Shown here: positions 40,588-49,048 of the stretch, one piece after another
How the letters are laid out: each line of letters starts with the position of its first letter
Numbering within the stretch: position 1 is the first letter of the stretch
NCBI RefSeq assembly: GCF_044904705.1
Contig: NZ_JADIKL010000003.1
Location: 372,001-436,000, forward strand
Length of the DNA: 64,000 nucleotides
Direction: 5' to 3'
Source of the DNA: Rhodanobacter_A agri
GTDB taxonomy: Bacteria; Pseudomonadota; Gammaproteobacteria; Xanthomonadales; Rhodanobacteraceae
The notes under the pieces: model-generated
What the model was told of the DNA's origin: nothing
Seen by the model: the letters and a program-made list of their open reading frames with translations, nothing else
Database searches by the model: none
Position numbers and translations under genes: made by a program

Positions 40588-42012
40588 TTACGCGTGCATG
40601 TCTTCGAGTTCCACGCCGCGCGTCTCGCGCACCGCGTACAACACGAACAGCAGGGACAGCAGCGCGAACGCCGCATACAGGCCGTAGGCGAACGGCAGGC
40701 CGAGCTCGGCCAGCGCGGGAAAGCTGCTGGTGATCGCGAAGTTGGCCAGCCACTGCGCCGCCGCGGCGACTGCCAGCGCGATCGCGCGGATGTTGTTGGG
40801 GAACATCTCGCCCAGCAGCACCCATACCACCGGCCCCCAGCTCACGCCGAAGCACACCACATACGCGTTTGCCGCGACCAGCGCCAGCATGCCTACGCCA
40901 TGCGGCAAGGCCAGCGTGGCGCCGCTGCCGGTGGCCTGCGAAAAACACCACGCCATCAGCGCCAGGGTGATCGCCATGCCTGCCGAACCGACCGCCAGCA
41001 GCGGCTTGCGGCCGATCCGGTCCACCAGCGCGATCGCCACCAGAGTCACCAGCACGTTCACCACCGAGGTGACCACGGTGATGCTGAAGGCATCGGCTTC
41101 GCTGAAGCCCACCGAATGCCACAAGGTGGACGAGTAGTAGAAGATCACGTTGATGCCCACGAACTGCTGGAACACCGACAGCGCAATGCCGATCCACACC
41201 ACCGGCAACAGGCCTGCGCACTTGCCGCGCAGGTCGCGCAGGCGCGGCCGGCGTTCCATGCGCAGGCTGCGCTCGATGTCCGTGAGCTTGCCGTTCAGTG
41301 CGGCCTCGTCGACAAGACCCAACACCTCACGCAGCACCGCCTTCGCCTCGGCCAGCCGGCCGCGCGCCACCAGGTAGCGCGGCGACTCCGGCACACCCAG
41401 CACTACCGTGCCGTAGACCAGTGCTGGCACCACCGCGGCGAGGAACATCCAGCGCCACGCTTCGAGCCCCAGCCACAAAGTTCTCCCGGCGCCGCCCGCC
41501 GCACCGGCCAGCCAGGCATCGCTGAGCAAGGCGGCGAAGATGCCCAGCACGATCGCCAGCTGCTGCATCGAACCCAGCCGGCCGCGGATCGCCGCGGGCG
41601 ACACTTCGGCGATGTAGGCGGGCGCGATCACCGAGGCCATGCCCACGCCGGTGCCGCCGATCAGCCGCCACAGCACCAGGTCCCACACACCGTGCACCAG
41701 GCCCGAGCCCAGCGCGCTCACCGCCAGCAGCGTCGCCGCCACCTGCATGGTGCGCACGCGGCCGTAGCGGTCTGCCAGCGTTCCCGCATACCACGCGCCC
41801 AGCGCCGAGCCCAGCAACGCACAGGACACCGCAAAGCCGATCTGCCCCGCGCCCAGTCCGAAGCCGGCGCGCACCGCGTCCACGGCGCCGTTGATCACCG
41901 CCGTGTCCATGCCGAACAGGAAGCCGCCCAGCGCCGCCGCTGCCGCGATCAGCACCACCCGTGCCGTCGCGCGCTGCCCGCCCATGTCTTTCACGCCGCC
42001 CACTGCGCTCAT
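40588..42012 (-). CDS. MFS sugar porter (glucose/hexose:H+ symporter type)
   Basis: The 474-residue sugar porter has 12 helices and the family signatures: GGFLFGMDTAVINGA, DRYGRVRTM, PESPRYLVARGR, QQFVGINVIFYYSS, DRIGRKPLL and GPVVWVLLGEMFPNNIRA. It probably takes glucose or another hexose into the cell, completing use of periplasmic starch breakdown products. GGGGAG lies 8 nt upstream of the ATG at 42012. A longer frame reaching 42096 would run through the operator and is rejected. The operator copy lies 70 bp upstream. Confidence 0.9.
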   Translation of the reverse strand: MSAVGGVKDMGGQRATARVVLIAAAAALGGFLFGMDTAVINGAVDAVRAGFGLGAGQIGFAVSCALLGSALGAWYAGTLADRYGRVRTMQVAATLLAVSALGSGLVHGVWDLVLWRLIGGTGVGMASVIAPAYIAEVSPAAIRGRLGSMQQLAIVLGIFAALLSDAWLAGAAGGAGRTLWLGLEAWRWMFLAAVVPALVYGTVVLGVPESPRYLVARGRLAEAKAVLREVLGLVDEAALNGKLTDIERSLRMERRPRLRDLRGKCAGLLPVVWIGIALSVFQQFVGINVIFYYSSTLWHSVGFSEADAFSITVVTSVVNVLVTLVAIALVDRIGRKPLLAVGSAGMAITLALMAWCFSQATGSGATLALPHGVGMLALVAANAYVVCFGVSWGPVVWVLLGEMFPNNIRAIALAVAAAAQWLANFAITSSFPALAELGLPFAYGLYAAFALLSLLFVLYAVRETRGVELEDMHA

Positions 42013-42081
42013 CGCGTTCTCCCCCACGGCTGTCGCCTGCAAGGTTCCGATTCTGGCCGCGCCGGCGTCGCGCCGTCCCTT

Positions 42082-42095
42082 TGAATACGTATGCA
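42082..42095 (+). promoter_or_regulatory. LacI-type operator, copy 3 (sugar porter)
   Basis: TGAATACGTATGCA, identical to the two copies at 20.5-20.7 kb, more than 21 kb away. It is in the leader/promoter region of the sugar porter and lacI genes, so it would also autoregulate lacI. It lies 70 bp from the porter ATG. Confidence 0.75.
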
Positions 42096-42117
42096 TGCCA
42101 CTGCCGCCGGAGGCGGT

Positions 42118-42867
42118 TCAGGCAGCGGTGCCAACCACCAGCAATGCCGCGCGCAGCGCGTCCACGTAGGTACGGCTGGCGCGCAGTGGCGTGCCGTCGT
42201 GCAGGCGCAGCAAGCTGTCGCGGTTGGACAGCGCCTGCAGTTCGGCCACGCGGTCCAGCCGCACGATCGCCGAGCGGTGGATGCGCGCGAACTGTGCCGG
42301 GTCCAGCCGTGCAGCAAGCCGGTGCAGCGGCTCCCGCAGCAGGTGCATCTGTCCGCCGGCGTGCAGGCCCGCGTAGTCGCCCTGTGCCTCGATCCAGTCG
42401 ATCTGTGCTGCATCTATCAGTCGCACACGCTGGCCCAGGCGCACCTCGAAACGGCTGGCCCAGGCCGGTGCCGGCGAAGGCATGGCAGGATCGCGCCGGC
42501 GCAGCGCCAGCACTTGCCGCGCACGGTCCAGCGCGTCGGCGAAGCGCTCGTCATCGATCGGCTTGAGCAGGTAGTCGAGCGCGTGCACGGCGAAGGCACG
42601 CAAGGCGAACTGCGCGTGCGCGGTGAGCAAGATCGCCAGCGGCCGCTCCGGCGGCGACAGGCTTTCGAGTGCATCCAGGCCGTTGATCCCCGGCATCTGC
42701 ACGTCGATGAACACCAGGTCGGGACGCTGTGCGCGCATGGCGGCCAGCGCCGCCTCGCCGTCGGCGCACTCGCCGATCACGCTCACGTCCGGCTGTGTCG
42801 CCAGCCGTGCGCGCACACCGCCGCGCGCCAGTGGTTCGTCATCCACCACCAGCACGCGCAGCGTCAT
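42118..42867 (-). CDS. LytTR-family response regulator
   Basis: The 249-residue protein has a receiver domain (VVDDEPLARGG, phospho-Asp in FIDVQMPGINGL near residue 54, LLTAHAQFALRAF, KPIDDER) and a C-terminal LytTR DNA-binding domain with I-D-W-I-E-A-Q-G-D-Y and FARIHRSAIVRLDRV. It overlaps the sensor-kinase stop as ATGA, forming a LytS/LytR (AlgZ/AlgR-like) pair. Targets are unknown; AlgR-type proteins act on exopolysaccharide and motility genes. Confidence 0.92.
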   Translation of the reverse strand: MTLRVLVVDDEPLARGGVRARLATQPDVSVIGECADGEAALAAMRAQRPDLVFIDVQMPGINGLDALESLSPPERPLAILLTAHAQFALRAFAVHALDYLLKPIDDERFADALDRARQVLALRRRDPAMPSPAPAWASRFEVRLGQRVRLIDAAQIDWIEAQGDYAGLHAGGQMHLLREPLHRLAARLDPAQFARIHRSAIVRLDRVAELQALSNRDSLLRLHDGTPLRASRTYVDALRAALLVVGTAA

Positions 42868-43961
42868 GCGGACTCCGGCGCGGCAACCGCAGCGGCACGG
42901 TACGGCAACACGATGTCGATCGCACAGCCGCCATCGATGGCCAGCGCAAACTCGAAGCGCTGCGCATCGCCGTAAAGCCGCGCCAGCCGCTCGCGCACGT
43001 TGCGCAGGCCGATGGCGGCCGGACGCGCCTCGTCGTCCGATGCATCGGGCACAGTCGGTACGCCGTCGTTGCGCAGCGACAGCCGCAGCGTTCCGCCATC
43101 GCGCTCGACCGTCAGCGCCACGCGGCCGGGCACGAGGCGCGGCGCAATGCCGTGGCGGATCGCATTCTCCAGCAACGGCTGCAGCAACAGCGGCGGCACC
43201 GCCGATTGCAGCACATCGGGACCAACGCGCACGTCCAGCAGCAAACGCTCGCCCAGGCGCACCTTCTCGATGTCGAGGTAATGGCCGGCCAGCGCCAGCT
43301 CCTCGGCCAGGGTCACCTCGTGCGCCTCGCCGCTGTCGAGCGTGGCGCGCAGCAGATCCGCCAGCCGCGCCAACATGCGGTTGGCTTCCGGATTGCGGTA
43401 CTCGGCCACCAGCGTGGAAATCGCGTTGAGCGTGTTGAACAGGAAATGCGGCTGCAGCTGGTAGCGCAGCGCACGCAGTTCGGCGTCGCGCGCCAGCGCC
43501 GCGATCTCGCGCACGCGCTCGCGCTCGGCCTGCAGCGCCGCATAGTGATCCACCACCGCATGCACCGCGCCGAACGCGATCAGCGCCAGCCAGCAACCAT
43601 CCAGCCCGCTGAACAGCAATGACCACTGGAAGCGCGGCAGTGCGCCGAGGCGGACCGCCAGCCATTCACCCACTGCGTTGTTGGCCAGCGACATCAGGTA
43701 GCTCAGTATCAGCAGCACCGGAATCGCCAGCAGCCACGACACACCGCGGCGGCGCAGCCAGCGTTGCGCGGCCGCCATCGGCACCATCCACAGCAGGTAG
43801 GTGGCCGCGTACAGCACGCGGAAATCCAGCGCGCGACCGTGGCCCAGCTCGGGCAGCGCCATCACCGCCATGCACAGCACCAGCGGCAGGCCCGCCAGCA
43901 GCGGCAACCAGAACGGAACGTCGGCAGCGCGGGATGTGGCGGACGGCACGGCGTGAATCAT
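42864..43961 (-). CDS. LytS/AlgZ-family sensor histidine kinase
   Basis: The 365-residue protein has four hydrophobic N-terminal segments (residues 20-150), then a His_kinase domain with the phosphorylated His in LRYQLQPHFLFNTLNAIST and the ATPase N-box LLLQPLLENAIRHG and G-L-R-N-V-R-E-R-L. It phosphorylates the coupled LytTR regulator. The ATG at 43959-43961 is preferred over an in-frame TTG two codons earlier. It lies 54 bp downstream of the SnoaL-like gene on the same strand. Confidence 0.9.
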   Translation of the reverse strand: MIHAVPSATSRAADVPFWLPLLAGLPLVLCMAVMALPELGHGRALDFRVLYAATYLLWMVPMAAAQRWLRRRGVSWLLAIPVLLILSYLMSLANNAVGEWLAVRLGALPRFQWSLLFSGLDGCWLALIAFGAVHAVVDHYAALQAERERVREIAALARDAELRALRYQLQPHFLFNTLNAISTLVAEYRNPEANRMLARLADLLRATLDSGEAHEVTLAEELALAGHYLDIEKVRLGERLLLDVRVGPDVLQSAVPPLLLQPLLENAIRHGIAPRLVPGRVALTVERDGGTLRLSLRNDGVPTVPDASDDEARPAAIGLRNVRERLARLYGDAQRFEFALAIDGGCAIDIVLPYRAAAVAAPESA

Positions 43962-44015
43962 GTGCAAGGGTTTCCGGCAACGGCGGCAGGCCGGGGCACC
44001 CGCCGCCGCCTCACT

Positions 44016-44516
44016 CTAGCGCAGGTTCGTCGGCTCGCTGGAATACGCCATCCCGCTGATCTTCCAGCCTGCACCGGTGTTTACCAGCTGCCAGGCTTCA
44101 TGGCCGCGGTTGTTGAGTTTGCCGTCGGCAAGGAACAGGAAGTCGAAATACACCGAGGCGATCGCGCCGTCGGTCTCGATGCGTACGTTGGAGAACTTCT
44201 CTTCCACGCGGCTCTTGCTGCCGACGACGAAGTCGATGAAGCGTCGATAGTTGTCGCCGTGGAAACGCGGCACCTGCGGATGCTTGGCGCTGAGCTGGCG
44301 GTAGGCGTCGTCGCCCAGCACTTCGAACCAGGCGCCGCCCTCGGGCATGAACAGGTTTTCCAGACCCGCCTTGTCCTTGGCGATCAGCGCCGCCTGGAAC
44401 TTCGCGACCACCTGCTCGATCTGCGCGTGCGCGTCCGGCGGCGCCGGGGTGGCCGCGTGGGCGGCAAAAGCAACAGCGGCCAGCAACGGCCAGGCGAACC
44501 ATCCGATTTTCTTCAT
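44016..44516 (-). CDS. Exported SnoaL/NTF2-like (DUF4440-type) protein
   Basis: The 166-residue protein has a clear signal peptide (MKKIGWFAWPLLAAVAFAAHAA) and an NTF2-like cone: A-Q-I-E-Q-V-V-A-K-F-Q-A-A-L-I-A-K-D, E-G-G-A-W-F-E-V-L-G-D, then AIASVYFDFLFLADGK and E-A-W-Q-L-V-N-T-G-A-G-W-K-I. Members bind small ligands or act as simple enzymes; no function can be assigned. The ATG follows GTCCCC with only weak ribosome-site similarity (GGAGTCCCC). Confidence 0.75.
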   Translation of the reverse strand: MKKIGWFAWPLLAAVAFAAHAATPAPPDAHAQIEQVVAKFQAALIAKDKAGLENLFMPEGGAWFEVLGDDAYRQLSAKHPQVPRFHGDNYRRFIDFVVGSKSRVEEKFSNVRIETDGAIASVYFDFLFLADGKLNNRGHEAWQLVNTGAGWKISGMAYSSEPTNLR

Positions 44517-44622
44517 GGGGACTCCGGTGCGTGGGTGGGCGAACCCATTGCACACGGCGCCGCGACTGACGCGCCAGCACGCTGCGACGAACCGTGCCTG
44601 CGGCGCGATGAAGCGCCGGCTT

Positions 44623-45069
44623 CTAGCCTGCCGGCTTGTAGTCGCAACTGCCGACCGGCCTGCCTTGGTAGGTGGTCTCCACTGCCACCGGACGGCCGAC
44701 AGCAGTCATCGCGGCATGCATGCTGCCATCGATGCCTCCATCCGCATGCCGATGGAGCACTCCCTCGGCGGCAACCAGATGCGGACTGGTGCAAGCCACA
44801 TGGAAAGTGATGGTGCTGCCGTTCTCGCGGTAATCGCTGATACTGCAATCGCTGCCCTCCTGCAGCAGCGCCTGCGGATCGAACTTGTCCGGAGCGGTGC
44901 AGATCTTTCGGCTCATCGTTTGCGGCGGCACAGCCATGCTCTGCATCTGTATTGTGACGGTCTGGCTGACTTCAATCAGCTTGCCATCCATCTTCTGAGC
45001 GAAGCACGTCGCGCAGACTGCAACCAAGACTAGGCCAGCGCCGAATGGCAGCAGTATCGGCAATTTCAT
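44623..45069 (-). CDS. Exported DUF3617-like protein
   Basis: The 148-residue protein has a signal peptide (LLPFGAGLVLVAVCATCFAQ) and then a small domain with Q-T-M-S-R-K-I-C, DCSISDYRENGSTITFHVAC and a C-terminal S-C-D-Y-K. Paired Cys residues suggest disulfides in the periplasm. The pattern fits DUF3617, a family of unknown function. AAGGAG lies 7 nt before the ATG. Confidence 0.75.
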   Translation of the reverse strand: MKLPILLPFGAGLVLVAVCATCFAQKMDGKLIEVSQTVTIQMQSMAVPPQTMSRKICTAPDKFDPQALLQEGSDCSISDYRENGSTITFHVACTSPHLVAAEGVLHRHADGGIDGSMHAAMTAVGRPVAVETTYQGRPVGSCDYKPAG

Positions 45070-45123
45070 GGACGTTCTCCTTGAGAGGAAGTATGGACAG
45101 CAACGGCGACCCCGGCCACTGCG

Positions 45124-45708
45124 CTACGAATGTCGGGACGCCGCAGTGGTGCACGCCTTATGCCGGAAACAACCCACCAAGTGGTCGTTGATCATGCCGG
45201 TGGCCTGCATCAGCGAATAGCAGATGGTGGTGCCCACGAAACGGAAGCCGCGCTTCTTCAGTTCCTTGCTCATGCGGTCGGAGAGCGGCGTGCTCGCCGG
45301 CACCTCGCTCCGGTCCTTCCAGCGATTGCGCAGCGGCTTGCCGTCGACGAAGGACCACAGATAGGCGTCCAGGCTGCCGGACTCCGCGATCACCTTCTGC
45401 GCAGCGATGGCGTTGTCGCGCGCCGCCGTCACCTTGAGCCGATTGCGGATGATGCCGGGGTCGAGCAGCAGCTTCTCCAGTTCGCGATCCTTCATCGCCG
45501 CCACGCGGGCGATGTCGAAGCCGTGGAAGGCCTTGCGGTAGTTGTCGCGCTTGGCCAGCACGGTGCGCCAGGACAGTCCCGCCTGCGCGCCTTCCAGGCA
45601 CAGGAATTCGAACAAGGCGTCGTCGTCGTGCAACGGCACGCCCCACTCGGTGTCGTGGTAGGCGCACATCAGCGTGTCGTCGGCACTGGCCCAGTGGCAG
45701 CGGTGCAT
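45124..45708 (-). CDS. tag: DNA-3-methyladenine glycosylase I
   Basis: Tag removes 3-methyladenine from alkylated DNA. The 194-residue protein starts MHRCHWASADDTLMCAYHDT and has the family blocks WGVPLHDDDALFEFLCLEG, QAGLSWRTVLAKRDNYRKAF and GFRFVGTTICYSLMQATGMI, with the zinc ligands Cys4, His17 and the C-terminal H-x-V-G-C-F. Length matches the E. coli enzyme (187). A longer frame upstream of the ATG is not conserved. Confidence 0.95.
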   Translation of the reverse strand: MHRCHWASADDTLMCAYHDTEWGVPLHDDDALFEFLCLEGAQAGLSWRTVLAKRDNYRKAFHGFDIARVAAMKDRELEKLLLDPGIIRNRLKVTAARDNAIAAQKVIAESGSLDAYLWSFVDGKPLRNRWKDRSEVPASTPLSDRMSKELKKRGFRFVGTTICYSLMQATGMINDHLVGCFRHKACTTAASRHS

Positions 45709-45817
45709 GCGGTGATCCCGGCTTGGCGCACTCGGCGCGATGGGGCGTAGTGAACCGCGCTCGACCGCGGCCCGCAAGCAACCACTACACTCGCGCCTTT
45801 CCACCAGTCCGCCGCCT

Positions 45818-46699
45818 ATGCCTTCTCTATCTGCCGAACGCGGCGCCGTGCTGGCGCTGCTCGCCACGATTCTGTTGTGGGCCTACAGCTGGGTGGTGAT
45901 GAAGCAGGTACTGGCCTATGCCGGACCGTTCGACTTCGCGGCGATGCGCTACCTGCTGGGCGCGACAGTGCTGTTCGCGGCGATGCTGCTGGCACGTCAG
46001 TCGCTGAAGCCGCCGCCGCTCGCGCCTACCCTTCTGATCGGGCTGTGCCAGACCGCGGCATTCCAGGGATTGGAGCAGTGGGCGCTGGTGCGTGGTGGCG
46101 CGGGCCACGTGGCGCTGCTGGCCTACACCATGCCGTTCTGGGCGGTGCTGCTGGCCTGGCTGATCCTGCACGAGCGACCTAGCCGCCGGCACTGGCTGGG
46201 CCTGGCGCTGGCCGCGCTGGGCCTCGTCTGCATCATCGAGCCGTGGCGCGGGCTGGGCAACGCGACGAGTACCGTGCTGGCCGTCGCCGGCGGCATGGCC
46301 TGGGCTACGGGCACGGTGTTGAGCAAGCGGCTGTTCCGACAGCACGCCGTATCCGCACTAGGACTCACTGCATGGCAAATGCTGGCTGGCGGCCTGGCCT
46401 TGGGCGTCGTGGCGCTCGCGGTGCCGCAGCGGGCGATCGACTGGAGCAGTGCCTTCGTGGGCGGCCTTGCCTACAGTGTGCTGATGGCATCCAGCCTGGC
46501 GTGGTGGCTGTGGTCGATCGTGCTGCGCCGCCTGCCCACCGCCCTGGCCAGCGTGAGCAGCCTGGGCGTGCCCATCGTCGGCGTGCTGCTGGCCTGGCTG
46601 ATCCTGCGCGAGCAGCCCCGTGCGATGGAATGGCTGGGCATCGGCTTCGTGCTGCTAGGCCTGTGCGCGGTGAGCGGCGTGCGCCTGCGGCGACATTGA
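45818..46699 (+). CDS. EamA/DMT-family inner-membrane exporter
   Basis: The 293-residue protein has ten hydrophobic segments in two EamA halves (WAYSWVVMKQVLAYAGPFDF, MRYLLGATVLF; LAYTMPFWAVLLAWLILHE; and a matching second copy VSSLGVPIVGVLLAWLILRE). It probably exports a metabolite; the substrate is unknown. The last codons, R-R-H-stop, are read from a copy of the palindromic-repeat arm, so the C-terminus and stop codon were supplied by the repeat. The ATG at 45818 is preferred to an upstream in-frame start inside the divergent tag promoter region. Confidence 0.85.
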   Translation: MPSLSAERGAVLALLATILLWAYSWVVMKQVLAYAGPFDFAAMRYLLGATVLFAAMLLARQSLKPPPLAPTLLIGLCQTAAFQGLEQWALVRGGAGHVALLAYTMPFWAVLLAWLILHERPSRRHWLGLALAALGLVCIIEPWRGLGNATSTVLAVAGGMAWATGTVLSKRLFRQHAVSALGLTAWQMLAGGLALGVVALAVPQRAIDWSSAFVGGLAYSVLMASSLAWWLWSIVLRRLPTALASVSSLGVPIVGVLLAWLILREQPRAMEWLGIGFVLLGLCAVSGVRLRRH

Positions 46700-46710
46700 A
46701 CAGGCTCTGA
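46688..46710. repeat. Solo arm of the palindromic repeat family
   Basis: CGGCGACATTGAACAGGCTCTGA differs by one base from the right arm of the full element at 47920-48097. It overlaps the end of the EamA gene, including its stop codon. No partner arm is seen within 100 bp. Confidence 0.65.
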
Positions 46711-46764
46711 GGCCGCAAGTTCGCGCGACGGTGTTCAGCGCGGTGGCGCGACAAGGGCGATATC

Positions 46765-47919
46765 ATGTGGCTGTCGTCCGCCACCGTCATGCCGATGCTT
46801 TCCCTGCCCCAACTCTGGTCCCATCTCGTCGATTGGCTGAGCAGCCATGCCGTGGCGCCTGCGCTCGATCTGCTGCACCTGGGCAAGCTCTCCGGCGATC
46901 CGCGCGATATTGCCGCTTCGCTGCTGATCGCAGCACTGCAGATCGGCATCATCGGTTTCATCTTCCGCCCGCTGGAAACCTTCTTTCCCGCGGAAAAGTG
47001 GGACAACCGCAAGCTCACCCTGGTGGACCGCAACTACACGGTGATGATGCTCATGGGCATCTTCCCGCTGTTTACCTACCTGATCCTGATGCCGTTCAGC
47101 CACCTGTTCGGCGGTGCCGACGCGGCCACCTCCAGCACCGGCTCGCCGCTGGCGCTGACGGCCCTGGTGCCGTGGTTCAACGGCCACCCCTACGTGCTGT
47201 TCGGCGTGTACTACGTGTTGTACGACCTGACGTACTACTGGATGCACCGCACCCAGCACGCGATCCCGTGGTGGTGGGCGCTGCACAGCATGCACCACAG
47301 CACGCGTCAGATGAGTTGCTGGACCAACGACCGCGGCAGCCTGATCGACGGCTTCATCCAGTCGATGATCCTCGCCGTAGTGGGCCTGGCAATGGGCGTG
47401 GATCCGGACGAGTTCGCCTGGCTGATGCTGCTCGGCGAACTGGTGCAGAACCTCTCGCATACGAACACGCGGCTGGGCTTCGGCCGGCTGTTCGAGCGCG
47501 TCTTCGTCGACCCGAAGTTCCACCGCCTGCATCACATGCTGGTGGATCCCGAACGACCGAAGCTGCACAACTGCAACTTCGGCCAGGTGTTCTCGATCTG
47601 GGACGTGATCTTCGGCACCGCGCTCTACGGCGAGCCGCCGCGCCCCACTGGCGTGGGCGACCCTGTGGTGGACGCGGACAACAACTACGGCCTGCTGGGC
47701 CTGCACTGGGCTTCGACGAAGCGCTTCCTGGCCGCGGTGCGCTGCCTGGACGGCTGGAAGCCGGGCGAAGTGGCGTTCGATCCGGCCACCCTGCGTCCAG
47801 TGTCGGTCGACAAGCTCGACCTGCACGCGCTGGCGCATCACCAGCCGGGTGCCGCCGTCGCGCATCCGGCCGGCGCGGCGACCAGCGATACCACTGTCGA
47901 GGAATCCGCGGCAGCCTAA
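46765..47919 (+). CDS. Sterol desaturase/fatty acid hydroxylase-family membrane protein
   Basis: The 384-residue di-iron membrane oxygenase has four to five hydrophobic segments and the His boxes HRTQH, HSMHH, and HRLHH, plus HTNTR between. The family hydroxylates or desaturates lipids or carotenoids. A C-terminal His/Ala tail (HALAHHQPGAAVAHPAG) is low complexity. The ATG at 46765 is the first of three close in-frame ATGs (also 46789 and 46795). The gene stands between a solo arm and a full copy of the palindromic repeat. The substrate is unknown. Confidence 0.82.
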   Translation: MWLSSATVMPMLSLPQLWSHLVDWLSSHAVAPALDLLHLGKLSGDPRDIAASLLIAALQIGIIGFIFRPLETFFPAEKWDNRKLTLVDRNYTVMMLMGIFPLFTYLILMPFSHLFGGADAATSSTGSPLALTALVPWFNGHPYVLFGVYYVLYDLTYYWMHRTQHAIPWWWALHSMHHSTRQMSCWTNDRGSLIDGFIQSMILAVVGLAMGVDPDEFAWLMLLGELVQNLSHTNTRLGFGRLFERVFVDPKFHRLHHMLVDPERPKLHNCNFGQVFSIWDVIFGTALYGEPPRPTGVGDPVVDADNNYGLLGLHWASTKRFLAAVRCLDGWKPGEVAFDPATLRPVSVDKLDLHALAHHQPGAAVAHPAGAATSDTTVEESAAA

Positions 47920-48097
47920 GAGGCTGTTCAATGTCTCCGCGTGGCCGATGACGCAGGCATGCACGCAAACAGACCCGGTCCGCACGCGGGGGGAGTCCAT
48001 GGATGGACTCGGCCTTGAGGAGCGAGGAAGGGCTGCCCTCGCATGGCCGCCATGCGAGGGCAACGCGAGCTACGCGGAGACATTGAACAGGCTCTGA
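47920..48097. repeat. Palindromic repeat element, copy 2 (178 bp, MITE-like)
   Basis: The terminal inverted repeats are about 27 bp: left AGGCTGTTCAATGTCTCCGC, right end the near-exact inverse ending GACATTGAACAGGCTCT. Inside are two perfect hairpins, GAGTCCAT-GG-ATGGACTC and CCCTCGCATGG-CCG-CCATGCGAGGG (48036-48060). It fills the gap between the convergent desaturase and dehydratase genes. No coding frame is credible inside. Confidence 0.75.
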
Positions 48098-48100
48098 CAC

Positions 48101-49048
48101 TCACCACGGCAGCGCGTCGAGATCGACATTGCCGCCGGTGAGCACCACGCCCACGCGGCGCCCGGCGAAGCGTTCGCGCGCCTTCAGCACGGCCGCCAGC
48201 ACGGTGGCGCTGGACACCTCCACCACCTGCTTCAGCTCGCTCCACAACAGGCGCATCGCGGCGACGGTTTCCGCGTCGCTCACCGTGACGACTTCCACGT
48301 GCTGTTCGCGCAACGCGTCGAAATTGGGTTCGCCCACCAAGGCACGCAGGCCGTCGCAGACCGTGTCCGGCGCCACGCTGACGACCCGTCGGCCGGCCGC
48401 CAACGAACGTGCCGCGTCGTCGGCGCCGGCCGGTTCGGCGCCGAACAGCATCAGCGCTGGATCAAGCGCGTGCGCTGCTATCGCCACGCCTGCGGCCAGC
48501 CCGCCGCCGCCGACGGGGGTGATCAGCGCATCCAGTCCTGGCGCCTGCCGCAGCAGTTCCAGCGCGATCGTGCCCTGCCCCGCCATCACCCGCGCGTCGG
48601 CATAGGGATGCACCAGCACCGCACCGGTCCGCGCCTGCACGTCGGCGCACATTGCCTCGCGCGCGGCCTGGGAGGACGCGCAACGGTGCAGCGTGCCGCC
48701 CGCGCGTACGATGGCGTCGAGCTTGGCCTGTACCGCGCCCTCCGGCACCACCACGTGGGCCTGGATACCGCGGGTGGCGGCAGCCAGCGCCAGCGCATTG
48801 CCGTGGTTGCCGGAGGAATGCGTGACCACGCCGCGCGCGGCCTCCTCGTCCGTCAGCGACCACACCGCATTGCAGGCACCGCGGAACTTGAACGCACCGC
48901 CGCGCTGCAGGTTCTCGCATTTGAAATGCAGCTCGGCACCGGCCAGCGCATCCAGTGCCGCGCTGCGCAGTACCGGCGTCACCGTGGCGTGTGGCGCGAT
49001 GCGCGCGGCGGCGTCGCGGATGGCGTCGATGTCGGGCAGTGCGTTCAT
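48101..49048 (-). CDS. PLP-dependent threonine/serine dehydratase or serine racemase-like enzyme
   Basis: The 315-residue fold-type II PLP protein has the lysine in GGAFKFRGACNAV (near residue 55), the Asn-containing THSSGNHGNALALAA loop, the phosphate-binding GGGGLAAGVA and a C-terminal S/T-G-G-N (LTGGNVDL). Size without a regulatory ACT domain fits catabolic threonine dehydratase (TdcB) or eukaryote-like serine racemase. It overlaps the aldose-epimerase stop by 4 nt. The physiological link between the two is unclear. Confidence 0.83.
   Translation of the reverse strand: MNALPDIDAIRDAAARIAPHATVTPVLRSAALDALAGAELHFKCENLQRGGAFKFRGACNAVWSLTDEEAARGVVTHSSGNHGNALALAAATRGIQAHVVVPEGAVQAKLDAIVRAGGTLHRCASSQAAREAMCADVQARTGAVLVHPYADARVMAGQGTIALELLRQAPGLDALITPVGGGGLAAGVAIAAHALDPALMLFGAEPAGADDAARSLAAGRRVVSVAPDTVCDGLRALVGEPNFDALREQHVEVVTVSDAETVAAMRLLWSELKQVVEVSSATVLAAVLKARERFAGRRVGVVLTGGNVDLDALPW

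Noticed and set aside
42013..42096. N-terminal extension of the MFS sugar porter to an ATG at 42096
   Set aside because: It would translate the operator (M-H-T-Y-S) and a non-conserved stretch; the ATG at 42012 has a strong ribosome site and the normal family start.
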